From assembly GCF_009765365.1 (NCBI RefSeq), contig NZ_VTOM01000009.1, positions 62,001 through 126,000 of the forward strand: a DNA stretch of 64,000 bases, written 5' to 3'. Below are positions 38,170 through 46,304 of the stretch, piece after piece. This DNA is from Antarcticirhabdus aurantiaca. GTDB taxonomy: Bacteria > Pseudomonadota > Alphaproteobacteria > Rhizobiales > Rhizobiaceae. A program made the translations under genes and the position numbers. Below the pieces are notes generated by a model. The model was not told where the DNA came from. It did not search any database and worked only from the letters and a program-made list of their open reading frames with translations. Numbering within the stretch: the first letter of the stretch is position 1; every line of letters begins with the position of its first letter.

Positions 38170-39039
38170 ATGGCCAAGGTCGCGTTCATCGGGCTCGGCG
38201 TGATGGGCTACCCCATGGCGGGTCATCTCCGGGCGAAAGGCGGCCACGAGGTCGCCGTCTTCAATCGTTCCGGCGAGAAGGCGCGGAAATGGGCGTCCGA
38301 GCACGGCGGCCGCGCCGCCGCGACGCCTCGGGAAGCGGCCGAAGGGGCCGACTTCGTCTTCACCTGCGTCGGCAACGACGACGACGTGCGTTCCGTGGTG
38401 CTGGGCGAATGCGGCGCCTTCGCCGGCATGAAACCGGGCGCGACGCTCATTGACAACACGACGGCCTCCGCGGAGCTCGCCCGAGAACTCGACGCGGCGG
38501 CCAAGGACAAGGGCCTGCGCTTCGTCGACGCGCCCGTCTCCGGCGGCCAGGCCGGCGCCGAGAACGGCGTCCTGACCGTGATGTGCGGCGGCGACGAGGA
38601 CAGCTTCCAGGCGGCGCGTCCGGTGATCGACGCCTATGCCCGCATGGTCGGTCACATGGGGCCGGCGGGTGCCGGCCAGCTCGCCAAGATGATGAACCAG
38701 ATCTGCATCGCAGGGCTTGTCCAGGGCCTTTCGGAAGCCATCGCCTTCGGCCAGCGGGCCGGGCTCGACATCGAGACGGTGATCTCCGTCATCTCCAAGG
38801 GCGCGGCCGGCTCCTGGCAGATGGAGAATCGGCACAAGACCATGATCGATGGCCGCTACGACTTCGGCTTCGCGGTCGAGTGGATGCGCAAGGATCTCGG
38901 CATCTGCCTTTCGGAAGCGCGCCGCAATGGTGCGTCCCTGCCCGTCACGTCGCTCGTCGACCAGTTCTACGCCGAGGTGGAGGCAATGGGCGGGAAGCGT
39001 TGGGACACGTCTTCGCTGCTGGCCCGGCTCAACCGCTGA
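38170..39039 (+). CDS. Beta-hydroxyacid dehydrogenase (3-hydroxyisobutyrate dehydrogenase/GarR family)
   Basis: A 289-residue NAD(P)-dependent oxidoreductase. It opens with the nucleotide-binding VAFIGLGVMGYPMAGHL, has the substrate motif DAPVSGGQAGAENGVLTVMCGG and the catalytic Lys in GAGQLAKMMNQ (about 171-177). Family members oxidise 3-hydroxyisobutyrate, tartronate semialdehyde or similar acids. It follows the ABC permease by 39 bases and may be co-transcribed, but a link to the imported solute is only positional. Confidence 0.92.
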   Translation: MAKVAFIGLGVMGYPMAGHLRAKGGHEVAVFNRSGEKARKWASEHGGRAAATPREAAEGADFVFTCVGNDDDVRSVVLGECGAFAGMKPGATLIDNTTASAELARELDAAAKDKGLRFVDAPVSGGQAGAENGVLTVMCGGDEDSFQAARPVIDAYARMVGHMGPAGAGQLAKMMNQICIAGLVQGLSEAIAFGQRAGLDIETVISVISKGAAGSWQMENRHKTMIDGRYDFGFAVEWMRKDLGICLSEARRNGASLPVTSLVDQFYAEVEAMGGKRWDTSSLLARLNR

Positions 39040-39139
39040 GAACGGACGCCTCGCCGGTCCATCGTCGAGCTGGCCGGCCTCGTCTCCCGGCCTGACGAGA
39101 TGCAGCGGCGCTCGCCCGTGGCACAGGGATTGCTTAACC

Positions 39140-39475
39140 ATGTCCGACGGCGGCAGGAGTCGTGGCATGGACCGAAGACGAGACGACGAGGGCGGACGAT
39201 CGCCCCAACCTGGCACAGTGAGGATCGACCGGTCCTCGGTTCTGTTCCAGGATTGGCTCTACCCGCAGCCACCGCAGCAGCGCGCGATCGAACGGGCGAT
39301 GGTGGACGTCTATCTCGTCGGCCTGATCGCGGCTGTGGTTATCGTCGCAGCGGTTGGCGTCTGGTTCGGTCTCCAGGCTCTCGGCATCGGGGTTCTCGAC
39401 GCGATGATGCTCGAATTCGCGCTCGCCGTTCTCGGAAGCATCGTGGCGATCGCCTCCTTTCTTCTCGCGAGATGA
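39140..39475 (+). CDS. Small two-helix membrane protein
   Basis: A 111-residue protein with a charged, disordered N-terminus (about 35 residues), the stretch VLFQDWLYPQPPQQRAIERAMVDVY, and two hydrophobic segments (LVGLIAAVVIVAAVGVWFGL and MLEFALAVLGSIVAIASFLLAR). No recognised family. ATG 39140 is preferred although an ATG at 39167 is also possible. It ends 42 bases before the convergent GGDEF-EAL gene. Confidence 0.6.
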   Translation: MSDGGRSRGMDRRRDDEGGRSPQPGTVRIDRSSVLFQDWLYPQPPQQRAIERAMVDVYLVGLIAAVVIVAAVGVWFGLQALGIGVLDAMMLEFALAVLGSIVAIASFLLAR

Positions 39476-39517
39476 CGGGCACGCGCCGCTACGGCCGACC
39501 GGACGCGTCGCGGAGGA

Positions 39518-41899
39518 TCAGGCCGCCTCGATGACGCTCGCGCCGACGCGCACGAACCGGGCGGCGAAATCGCCCGCGGGCATGGGCTTGCCGAACAGGT
39601 AGCCCTGCCCTTCCGCCACCCGCTCGCGCAGGTGGCGCATCTGCCCCGCCGTTTCGATGCCCTCCGCGATCACCGACAGATCCGCGCCCTCGGCCATCCG
39701 CACCACGGCATCGACGATCGCCCGGTCCATGCGGTTCGTCTCGATGTCGCGGACGAACGACCTGTCGATCTTCAGGCGCGTGATGTCGAGCTGCTTCAGC
39801 ATCGTCAGCGACGCGTAGCCGGTGCCGAAATCGTCGAAGGCGATGCCGACGCCCATGGCGCGCAGGCGCCGCAAGTGTTCCGACACGATCCGCTCGTTCT
39901 GCAGGACGATGTTCTCGGTGATCTCGAGCTCGAGCCCGTCGGACGGAAGACCGCTCGACAGGAGGGCGGACTCGACGCGCTCCACGAAGTCGGGCGAGCG
40001 AAGCTGAACGGCGAAGAGGTTCACGCCCAGCCGGAAGTCGGCAAGCCCCTGGCGCCGCCACGCCACGGCCTGGCGGCAGGCCTCCCGCAGGATCCAATCA
40101 CCGACCGGCACGGCGAGGTGACTGCCTTCCAGCACCGACAGGAAGGACGCGGGCGCCCGCACGCCGAAGTAGGGATAGTTCCAGCGGATGAGCGCTTCGG
40201 CGCCGGTGATCGCGCCGGTGCGCAGGTCGACCTGCGGCTGGTAGTACAATTCGAAGTGCCGCTCGTCCCAGGCTTCCTGAAGCTCCATCGCCGTGCCGCT
40301 CCGCTCCATGGCGATGCGCCGCAGCTCGGGAGTGAACAAGCGGATCCTCGCCCGGCCGTTCGCCTTCGCATCGTAGAGGGCGAGGTCCGCGGCGGTGAGC
40401 ATCTCGACGGTTCCGGTAAACGCCGAGCCGGACGTCATGACGCCGATGCTGGCGGAGATGTGGACCGTCTGGTTCTCGACCGCGATGGGTTCTTCGATCG
40501 CGGCGATGATCGCGCGGCCGACATGGTCGGCCTGCAGGGGATCGGCGCTGTCGTCGATCAGGACGGCGAACTCGTCGCCCCCGAGCCGGGCCACCATGTG
40601 CCGCTCGTCCACGGCCGACCGCAATCGCTCGGCGACGATGCGCAAGACTTCGTCGCCGCCGCCGTGACCGAAGGCGTCGTTGACCGCCTTGAACCCGTCG
40701 AGGTCGATCATCATCAGCGTGAAGGAAGCCGCCACGCCGTCCGACGGCCCGGCCAGCTCGGCGAGGCGATCGTGGAAGCGGGTGCGATTGGCGAGGCCGG
40801 TCAGGTGATCCGTGAAGGCGAGAATCCGGATCCGCTCCTCGCTGCGCAAGCGCTCCCGCTGATCGCGGAAGGCGAAGACGATCTGCGGACGACCGCCGAG
40901 GTTCACGTCGCTTCGCAGGAGGCGGACCGGCACCAGCCTGCCGGAGGCCGCGACGATGTTCGCGTCGGCCTCCTGATGCTCCGGCAAATCACTCAGGTTC
41001 GCTTCGAGGAGCAGATCGCCGAGCGAACAGCCGGTCAGATCGGCCCGGCTCCGCTCGCACAGGCGGGCCAGGCTTTCGTTCGCCGTGACGACGACGTCGC
41101 CTTCGCAGATCGCCAGGCCTTCCAAGGCGAGGTTCGCGAGTTCGCCGAGCCTCAGCCGCTCCTTGCGCAGCATGGCCTTCGCGTGGAGGGTCATGCGCAG
41201 GCCGAGCAGCGCGAGAAGACCGAGACCGATGCTGACGGCCGCGACGATCGGAGCCAGGACGTCCGGAGGCACGGCATAGGTCGGCAGCCGGATCGCCGGA
41301 TCGTATTCCAGGCGCAGCGCCATCATGCCGCCGATGTGCAGCACGGCGATCGCCAGGATCAGCAGCGGCGCGGCTGCGGGCCGGACCGATTTCATCCGCT
41401 CGCCAGCGACCACCGTGGAGAAACCGAAGAGCGCAAGTCCCGCGGCGAGCGACACCGCCACCAGGGTCGGCTCCCACCAGATCTCTCCGGTGACGAGGTA
41501 GGCTGCCTGACCGACGTAGTGGAGGAGCGCCACGCCGATCCCGATCACGAGCCCGCCCCAGAACCGGCGAAGCCGCTCGTGCCGCCCCAGCGTGAGCATG
41601 ATCCCCGCGCCGATGCCGGCCGTGGCGAGAAGCAGGGAGAAGGCGGTCAGGGCCGGCTCGAACGCGGACAACATGCCCGGGCGATAGGCCAGGAGCGCGA
41701 TCATGTGCGTCGCCCAGGCCGTGCAGCCCGCCGCCCCGACGGCGACGAGGGCCCAGTTCCGACGCGCGTCCCCGGTGCTGTGCCCGGCATGCCGGGCGAT
41801 CGAGAAGGCGCCGTAGACGCCGATCCCGCAGACCGCTGCGGCCAGCAGCAGCAGGACCGCGTCGTGATCGACCTGTAGACAGGAAAGGACTTGCTGCAT
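39518..41899 (-). CDS. MHYT-PAS-GGDEF-EAL cyclic-di-GMP protein
   Basis: A 793-residue membrane protein that both makes and breaks cyclic-di-GMP. The first about 250 residues are an MHYT-type seven-helix sensor with paired Met/His sites (WATHMIALLAY, VALLHYVGQAAY, AVLHIGGMMAL), likely binding copper or haem. A PAS-like domain follows (about 265-360). The cyclase domain has an intact LGGDEF, but the RxxD inhibitory site upstream is absent (DERH). The phosphodiesterase domain has EALIRW, DDFGTGYASL and AEGIET, so it should be active. Transcribed alone. Confidence 0.93.
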   Translation of the reverse strand: MQQVLSCLQVDHDAVLLLLAAAVCGIGVYGAFSIARHAGHSTGDARRNWALVAVGAAGCTAWATHMIALLAYRPGMLSAFEPALTAFSLLLATAGIGAGIMLTLGRHERLRRFWGGLVIGIGVALLHYVGQAAYLVTGEIWWEPTLVAVSLAAGLALFGFSTVVAGERMKSVRPAAAPLLILAIAVLHIGGMMALRLEYDPAIRLPTYAVPPDVLAPIVAAVSIGLGLLALLGLRMTLHAKAMLRKERLRLGELANLALEGLAICEGDVVVTANESLARLCERSRADLTGCSLGDLLLEANLSDLPEHQEADANIVAASGRLVPVRLLRSDVNLGGRPQIVFAFRDQRERLRSEERIRILAFTDHLTGLANRTRFHDRLAELAGPSDGVAASFTLMMIDLDGFKAVNDAFGHGGGDEVLRIVAERLRSAVDERHMVARLGGDEFAVLIDDSADPLQADHVGRAIIAAIEEPIAVENQTVHISASIGVMTSGSAFTGTVEMLTAADLALYDAKANGRARIRLFTPELRRIAMERSGTAMELQEAWDERHFELYYQPQVDLRTGAITGAEALIRWNYPYFGVRAPASFLSVLEGSHLAVPVGDWILREACRQAVAWRRQGLADFRLGVNLFAVQLRSPDFVERVESALLSSGLPSDGLELEITENIVLQNERIVSEHLRRLRAMGVGIAFDDFGTGYASLTMLKQLDITRLKIDRSFVRDIETNRMDRAIVDAVVRMAEGADLSVIAEGIETAGQMRHLRERVAEGQGYLFGKPMPAGDFAARFVRVGASVIEAA

Positions 41900-42021
41900 C
41901 GGTGAGTCTCCGCCGCAAGATCCTAAGGGACAGCGCTTAAAAACTTCCGCGTGCAGACCATCGATGCTGGCCGGCGCGGCGAAATGTCGTCGGGCGATCT
42001 CTCAACCTGAACCCGGCGGTT

Positions 42022-43383
42022 CTACTGCGTCAGCATCGGCTCGGCGCGGGTTTGGGCGAACATCCGCTGCAGGGCCGCGTCGATCGCGTCCGCCTGGCTC
42101 GCCTCGTAGTACCACCCGAGCGACGCGCAGCTCTTGAGTGCCGGCGCGACCTTCGCGGCCACGCCCGTGTTGACCACTTGGACCGCGTACCAGTCGGTCT
42201 CAATGAAGGGTCGCGGCGGCAGGTAAGTCGTATAGAGCACGCCGACCGTGATGCCCTTGGCCTTCATCGCCGAACAGGATGCCTGCTCCAGAGCGCTGAC
42301 GCAGCGGTTGCCCGTCTGCACGCATCCGCTTCCCTTCTGAACGTCCCGCACGCCGTCGGTGATGATGATGACGTACTTCTTGGGCTGCTCGGGCGAAGTC
42401 CCGTCCCCCGCGGCCGTCAGGCGCTGGTTGAGCTGGGCGACGGTCTCGTTCTGGTAGCTGTCGGAATAGGGATTGCCCTTGCTCGGACCGAGCGTGATCT
42501 TTCTGGCGGCGGCCGCGAGGGAGTCGAAATCGCCCGAAAGATCGTGAAGCGTGATCAGGGCGCCGGTCGAATAGTTGGCCGACATCCCCATCGCGAAGAG
42601 CCCGATCCGGTAAAGCGGATCCGAGTGGGATTCGCGCCGCGCCGTTTCCACGAGATCCACCGTCGCGTCCCGCAGCACGTCGATCCGCAGCCGGATGCCC
42701 TCGCGCGCCGCGACGTCCGAGTAGGTTTCCGTGTGGTCCGAGTTTTCCTTGGCATGGCAGCCGAAGACGCAGGATGTCTGCTCCGACTTGCCGTTCTTCA
42801 GCTTGACCCTGGCGTAGAAGAGACGGTTCATCTCGTCCGTCGTCGCGGCGATGCCCATCGATTGCGACACGTCGACGGCGACGTAGACTTCGGAATAGGT
42901 GGGAAGAACGACGCTCGATATCGACGCGTCGCTGGCCTCGAAGCTGTCCATTCCGAAGAGCGGGGCGAGGTAGGTTGCCCGGTGCACCTTGAAGCTGGCG
43001 CGGCTCGACAAGGTCTGTCCCGAGCGCGTCACTTTCACCGTCGCCTCGTAGTCGGTGAGCCCGAGCTGCGCGGCGTTCGCGTCGAACAAGAGCCGCCCGC
43101 GGCGCTCGCCTTCCGCGATCGCGGCCGCCACCGATGCCGCGCTGCCGTCGCCCGAGCGGATCAGGTCGCGCGCGACACCGCCGGCCTGGAGCGCCGCGGC
43201 ATCGGCCGCGACCTGGGCCTTGTTTCGCGCGGAAAGAATGTTGCCGAAGTCGACGGCCAAGCCGACCCCTCCGAGCATCGGCAGCGCCATGACGGCGAAG
43301 ATCATCGCCACGTTGCCGTCCTTTCGCCGCCAGATCTGGGCGGCCGACCGCAAGCTCAGGAAACCGGAAAGCGAGAAGTTCAT
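42022..43383 (-). CDS. TadG-like protein with von Willebrand A domain
   Basis: A 453-residue protein with an N-terminal TadG-like helix (RRKDGNVAMIFAVMALPMLGGVGLAVDFG) and an extracytoplasmic VWA domain. The metal-binding MIDAS motif is VAVDVSQSMG (about 168-177), with a later IITDGVRDVQKGSG. Several Cys pairs (SCVFGCH, GCVQTGNRC, ASCSAM) suggest disulfides. TadG proteins belong to Flp/Tad pilus machines or act as surface adhesins. It overlaps the TadE-like gene upstream (ATGA), and AGGA precedes its start. No pilin or ATPase gene is in the window. Confidence 0.88.
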   Translation of the reverse strand: MNFSLSGFLSLRSAAQIWRRKDGNVAMIFAVMALPMLGGVGLAVDFGNILSARNKAQVAADAAALQAGGVARDLIRSGDGSAASVAAAIAEGERRGRLLFDANAAQLGLTDYEATVKVTRSGQTLSSRASFKVHRATYLAPLFGMDSFEASDASISSVVLPTYSEVYVAVDVSQSMGIAATTDEMNRLFYARVKLKNGKSEQTSCVFGCHAKENSDHTETYSDVAAREGIRLRIDVLRDATVDLVETARRESHSDPLYRIGLFAMGMSANYSTGALITLHDLSGDFDSLAAAARKITLGPSKGNPYSDSYQNETVAQLNQRLTAAGDGTSPEQPKKYVIIITDGVRDVQKGSGCVQTGNRCVSALEQASCSAMKAKGITVGVLYTTYLPPRPFIETDWYAVQVVNTGVAAKVAPALKSCASLGWYYEASQADAIDAALQRMFAQTRAEPMLTQ

Positions 43384-44012
43384 GACCGTCCTGGGCAACT
43401 GACCGCATATTCGACCGCGGCGACGTGCCTCGGCCGGAAGAAGGTGGAGCGATGGAAGGAGATCGTTTCCGAAAGGACGGAGACGATAACGGGCTCGTAG
43501 CTGGCCACGACGTCGACGACGACGATCGAGCCGGGCCCGAAGACTTCGGGCGGCAGGGTCGAAAGCGAGCTTCCGGAGCCGGCCGGAAGGGCGCCGCAGG
43601 GCCGCGTCCTGCCCGTCAGCGAGGTGCTGAACTCGACGTCCGCCTTGTAGGTGCAATCCCGCTTGCAGGCCGCGTCGGCCAGGCTGAATTCGACGCTCGA
43701 AACCGTCACGTCGACGGCCGCTTCCAGCGTCTTGCCCGTGTTGGCGGCGTGCCGGATCACGTTGGGATCGATGAGGGCCGCCATCTTGATGAAGCCCGCC
43801 ATCTCCGATTCGCCGATCGGCCCCTTGGTGCGCGAAACGAGTTCGCCGATCGTCTCCGCGATGAAGGTGGCGCGATTGGCCGCCGTGATGGCCGAACTGA
43901 CTTCGACGCCGCCGACCAGCATGACGATCATCGCCGGGGCGATCAGTGCGAATTCGAGCGCCGCGACGCCCGAACGCGAGCGGCCGAACCGAGCGAGCAG
44001 TTGCTTCAACAC
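43380..44012 (-). CDS. TadE-like pseudopilin-family protein
   Basis: A 210-residue protein with the TadE signature near the N-terminus: RSRSGVAALEFALIAPAMIVMLVGGVEV, a prepilin-like helix with Glu at the fifth position after the Gly. The remainder is extracytoplasmic with Cys pairs (ACKRDC). It is the middle gene of a three-gene, fully overlapping TadE-TadE-TadG set. Its function in this set is likely minor-pilin or surface assembly, but the rest of a Tad system is absent here. Confidence 0.87.
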   Translation of the reverse strand: MLKQLLARFGRSRSGVAALEFALIAPAMIVMLVGGVEVSSAITAANRATFIAETIGELVSRTKGPIGESEMAGFIKMAALIDPNVIRHAANTGKTLEAAVDVTVSSVEFSLADAACKRDCTYKADVEFSTSLTGRTRPCGALPAGSGSSLSTLPPEVFGPGSIVVVDVVASYEPVIVSVLSETISFHRSTFFRPRHVAAVEYAVSCPGRS

Positions 44013-44599
44013 GATGGGTGCGCGCCCTTGTGCGGCTCCGCGCGCACGAGCGTCGTCGATCGCATCAGGATGGGACTGCTTTCCCAGTCGTCGGCGCCGA
44101 TGAGGCTGCTGACGATGTTCGGCAGCTTGTAGGCGGCGTCGATGAACACGAAGTCGTCGGGACCGCCCAGGCAGAAGCTGCCCTTGGACGGGTCGCTCTC
44201 AACGGCCGCGAGGCTTCGGGTCTGCCCGTCGACGAAGCGGTAGATGCCGGTCTTCTTGTCGGCGTCGGAGGTCGCCTCGATGCGGTAGACGTTGAGGATG
44301 ATGTTGTCGCACGACAAGGCCATCATCAGGTGCGGGCAGATCATCTGGTTCAGGAACGCGGCACGGTTCTGAGCGGAGGCGGGAACGTCGCCGACCATGA
44401 CGGCGCGCGCGGCCAGACGTGTGGCGTGATCCAGCGATTGAACGCCGAAGTGGTAGAGCGCCAGCTGAAACACCATCAGCACCAGCGCGAAGAACGGCGC
44501 GGCCACGAAGGCGAACTCGACAGCAGCAACACCGCCTTTGTTGCTGCTTACGCGGGTCGTCAGTTCGATAAGTTGTCGGATGACGCGTCCCGGTTGCAT
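44006..44599 (-). CDS. TadE-like protein
   Basis: A 197-residue protein with the TadE helix NKGGVAAVEFAFVAAPFFALVLMVFQLALYHFG near residue 20-53 and an extracytoplasmic domain with Cys in MICPHLMMALSCDN and GSFCLGG. It is the first gene of the TadE-TadE-TadG set and overlaps the next by 7 bases. The 266 bases upstream separate it from the divergent SDR gene. Confidence 0.87.
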   Translation of the reverse strand: MQPGRVIRQLIELTTRVSSNKGGVAAVEFAFVAAPFFALVLMVFQLALYHFGVQSLDHATRLAARAVMVGDVPASAQNRAAFLNQMICPHLMMALSCDNIILNVYRIEATSDADKKTGIYRFVDGQTRSLAAVESDPSKGSFCLGGPDDFVFIDAAYKLPNIVSSLIGADDWESSPILMRSTTLVRAEPHKGAHPSC

Positions 44600-44865
44600 G
44601 CCGCTACCGCCTGTCGGTTTTCCGACGAGCTATGCCGGCAGCTCCTTAAGCTATTCCTAGCGCATGCTTTCAAACTGTTGCTTGTAAGACGGAACCTCTG
44701 AAGCTGGGACGCGAATTTGGGCGGCCCCTGAAGATGATTCTCCCCGTGCGGCCGACCGCGCGCTTCCGTGCATGGGAAATCCGCAAGCCTCCGGCGCGTC
44801 GCGATGACGCTGCAGGAACCATCGCGGTCCGCGCACGCTTCGTGAAGCAGCACGGAGAGACCTTC
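44600..44865. promoter_or_regulatory. Divergent region between TadE set and SDR gene
   Basis: 266 bases holding the promoters of two divergent units. The part at 44640-44690 is AT-richer. A GGAAC at 44815-44819 upstream of the SDR gene recalls the -35 of EcfG-type general-stress promoters, but no matching -10 (CGTT) lies at the right distance. No gene is supported. Confidence 0.35.
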
Positions 44866-45864
44866 ATGACAGACACCAGCCGCCGCACCTTCCTGGCCGG
44901 CGCCGCCCTGACCGCGGGCGTGGCCGTCACGCTCGCTTCGAATACCCCTGCCTCGGCGCAGGCCGGATCCGGCGCCGGCTCGGCCACGGCCCCGACCGCC
45001 GCCGACTATCCCAAGCCGCCCTACCCCGTGGAGATGCAGCCCTGGCCGGGCCTCGCTTCGCGCATGAACCCGCGCCCGGACCACGGCGAGACGAGCTACA
45101 AGGGCTCCGGCAAGCTGGCGGGCAAGAAGGCCCTCATCACCGGCGGCGACAGCGGCATCGGCCGCGCGGCCGCCATCGCCTACGCTCGCGAGGGCGCGGA
45201 TGTCGCCATCAACTACCTGCCCGCCGAGGAACCCGACGCGAAGGAAGTCGTCGCCCTGATCGAGGCGGAAGGCCGCAAGGCCGTGGCCATCCCGGGCGAC
45301 CTGCGCACCGAAGAGTTCTGCCGCCGCCTCGTCGCCGAGGCCGCCGACCAGCTCGGTGGCCTCGACATCCTCGTCAACAACGCCGCGCTTCAGCAGACCC
45401 GTCCGTCGATCGCCGAGATTTCGTCCGAACTCTTCGACGACACCATGAAGACGAACGTCTACGCACCGTTCTGGCTGACCAAGGCGGCGCTCGAGCGGAT
45501 GGGGTCGGGCGCCGTGATCGTGAACACCTCGTCGGAGCAGGCCGGCAATCCCTCGCCCGAGATCATGCACTACGCGATGACGCGCGCCGCCGTCCTCAAC
45601 TTCACCAAGGGCCTGGCCAAGGAGCTGGCGCCCCGCGGCATCCGCGTCAACGCGGTCGCGCCGGGTCCGTTCTGGACGCCGCTGCAGGTTTCGGGCGGTG
45701 CGACCGAGGAGAAGCTGCGGACCTTCGGCAGCGACTCGCCCATGGGCCGCGCGGGCCAGCCGGCCGAGATCGCGGGGCTCTACGTCGCGGCCGCCGATCC
45801 GCTTCTCAGCTTCTCCACCGGCCAGATCTTCGGCTCCACCGGAGGCAACGGCCAGCCGGCATGA
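44866..45864 (+). CDS. Tat-exported SDR oxidoreductase with YxxxR motif
   Basis: A 332-residue short-chain dehydrogenase of the YghA/YdaD type. It begins with a Tat signal (SRRTFLAGAALTAGVAVTL), so it should be folded in the cytosol and exported. The cofactor motif is TGGDSGIGRAAA, the structural NNAA is present, and the catalytic Ser lies in VNTSSEQAG. The catalytic Tyr-x3-Lys reads YAMTR: Lys is replaced by Arg (codon CGC), which normally harms activity. Monocistronic. The substrate and the effect of the change are unknown. Confidence 0.9.
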   Translation: MTDTSRRTFLAGAALTAGVAVTLASNTPASAQAGSGAGSATAPTAADYPKPPYPVEMQPWPGLASRMNPRPDHGETSYKGSGKLAGKKALITGGDSGIGRAAAIAYAREGADVAINYLPAEEPDAKEVVALIEAEGRKAVAIPGDLRTEEFCRRLVAEAADQLGGLDILVNNAALQQTRPSIAEISSELFDDTMKTNVYAPFWLTKAALERMGSGAVIVNTSSEQAGNPSPEIMHYAMTRAAVLNFTKGLAKELAPRGIRVNAVAPGPFWTPLQVSGGATEEKLRTFGSDSPMGRAGQPAEIAGLYVAAADPLLSFSTGQIFGSTGGNGQPA

Positions 45865-46304
45865 CGAAGCCGGACGCGGCGCAGCGCGGACGATCGCCGC
45901 GGCGCCGCTTGGCATGAGGGCTGAGGGCTAGGCCCGGGTCGCTCCTCTCCGGCACGCGGCATTCGTCGCGTGCCGGGGGGCCTGCAACTCGATGGCGGAC
46001 TGCATCGGATCGAAAAGGGATGCGGCGGGTCGCGCGAGCCACCAACCGAACGGATTCACGGCGGCGTCGAGAGGCTGCTCAACCGGCTGGTCCGGCGATA
46101 CGGAAAGTCGCGGGTCTCACAGTGACCTGTCGTTGACAGGGACGCGTTCCCGGGCTTGACCATCCGTCGCCGGCCTCGCACCCCACGGATCCTCGCTGGA
46201 ATGATCACGTCGACCAGGATCCTCGGGCATCCGTCATCCCGAACCGACCAGACTGCGCGCGCGGGCTCGATGATCGCTCGTCAATTTCCGGGTCGGCGGC
46301 GGAC
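45865..46304. other. 440-base intergenic region before the adenylate cyclase
   Basis: Apart from the hairpin at 45949-45976 I see nothing that looks coding. A TTGACA at about 46133-46138 and a TTGACC near 46157 could serve as -35 elements for the cyclase gene, but neither has a good -10 partner. It most likely holds a 5' untranslated leader. Confidence 0.35.
45949..45976. repeat. Perfect hairpin downstream of the SDR gene
   Basis: CCGGCACGCG at 45949-45958 pairs perfectly with CGCGTGCCGG at 45967-45976 around an 8-base loop, 85 bases after the SDR stop. G-rich rather than T-rich sequence follows, so it may stop transcription with Rho or act as an mRNA 3' stabiliser. Confidence 0.55.

Noticed and set aside
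44815-44840. EcfG-type stress promoter before the SDR gene
   Set aside because: GGAAC is present but no CGTT-like -10 lies 16-18 bases downstream.
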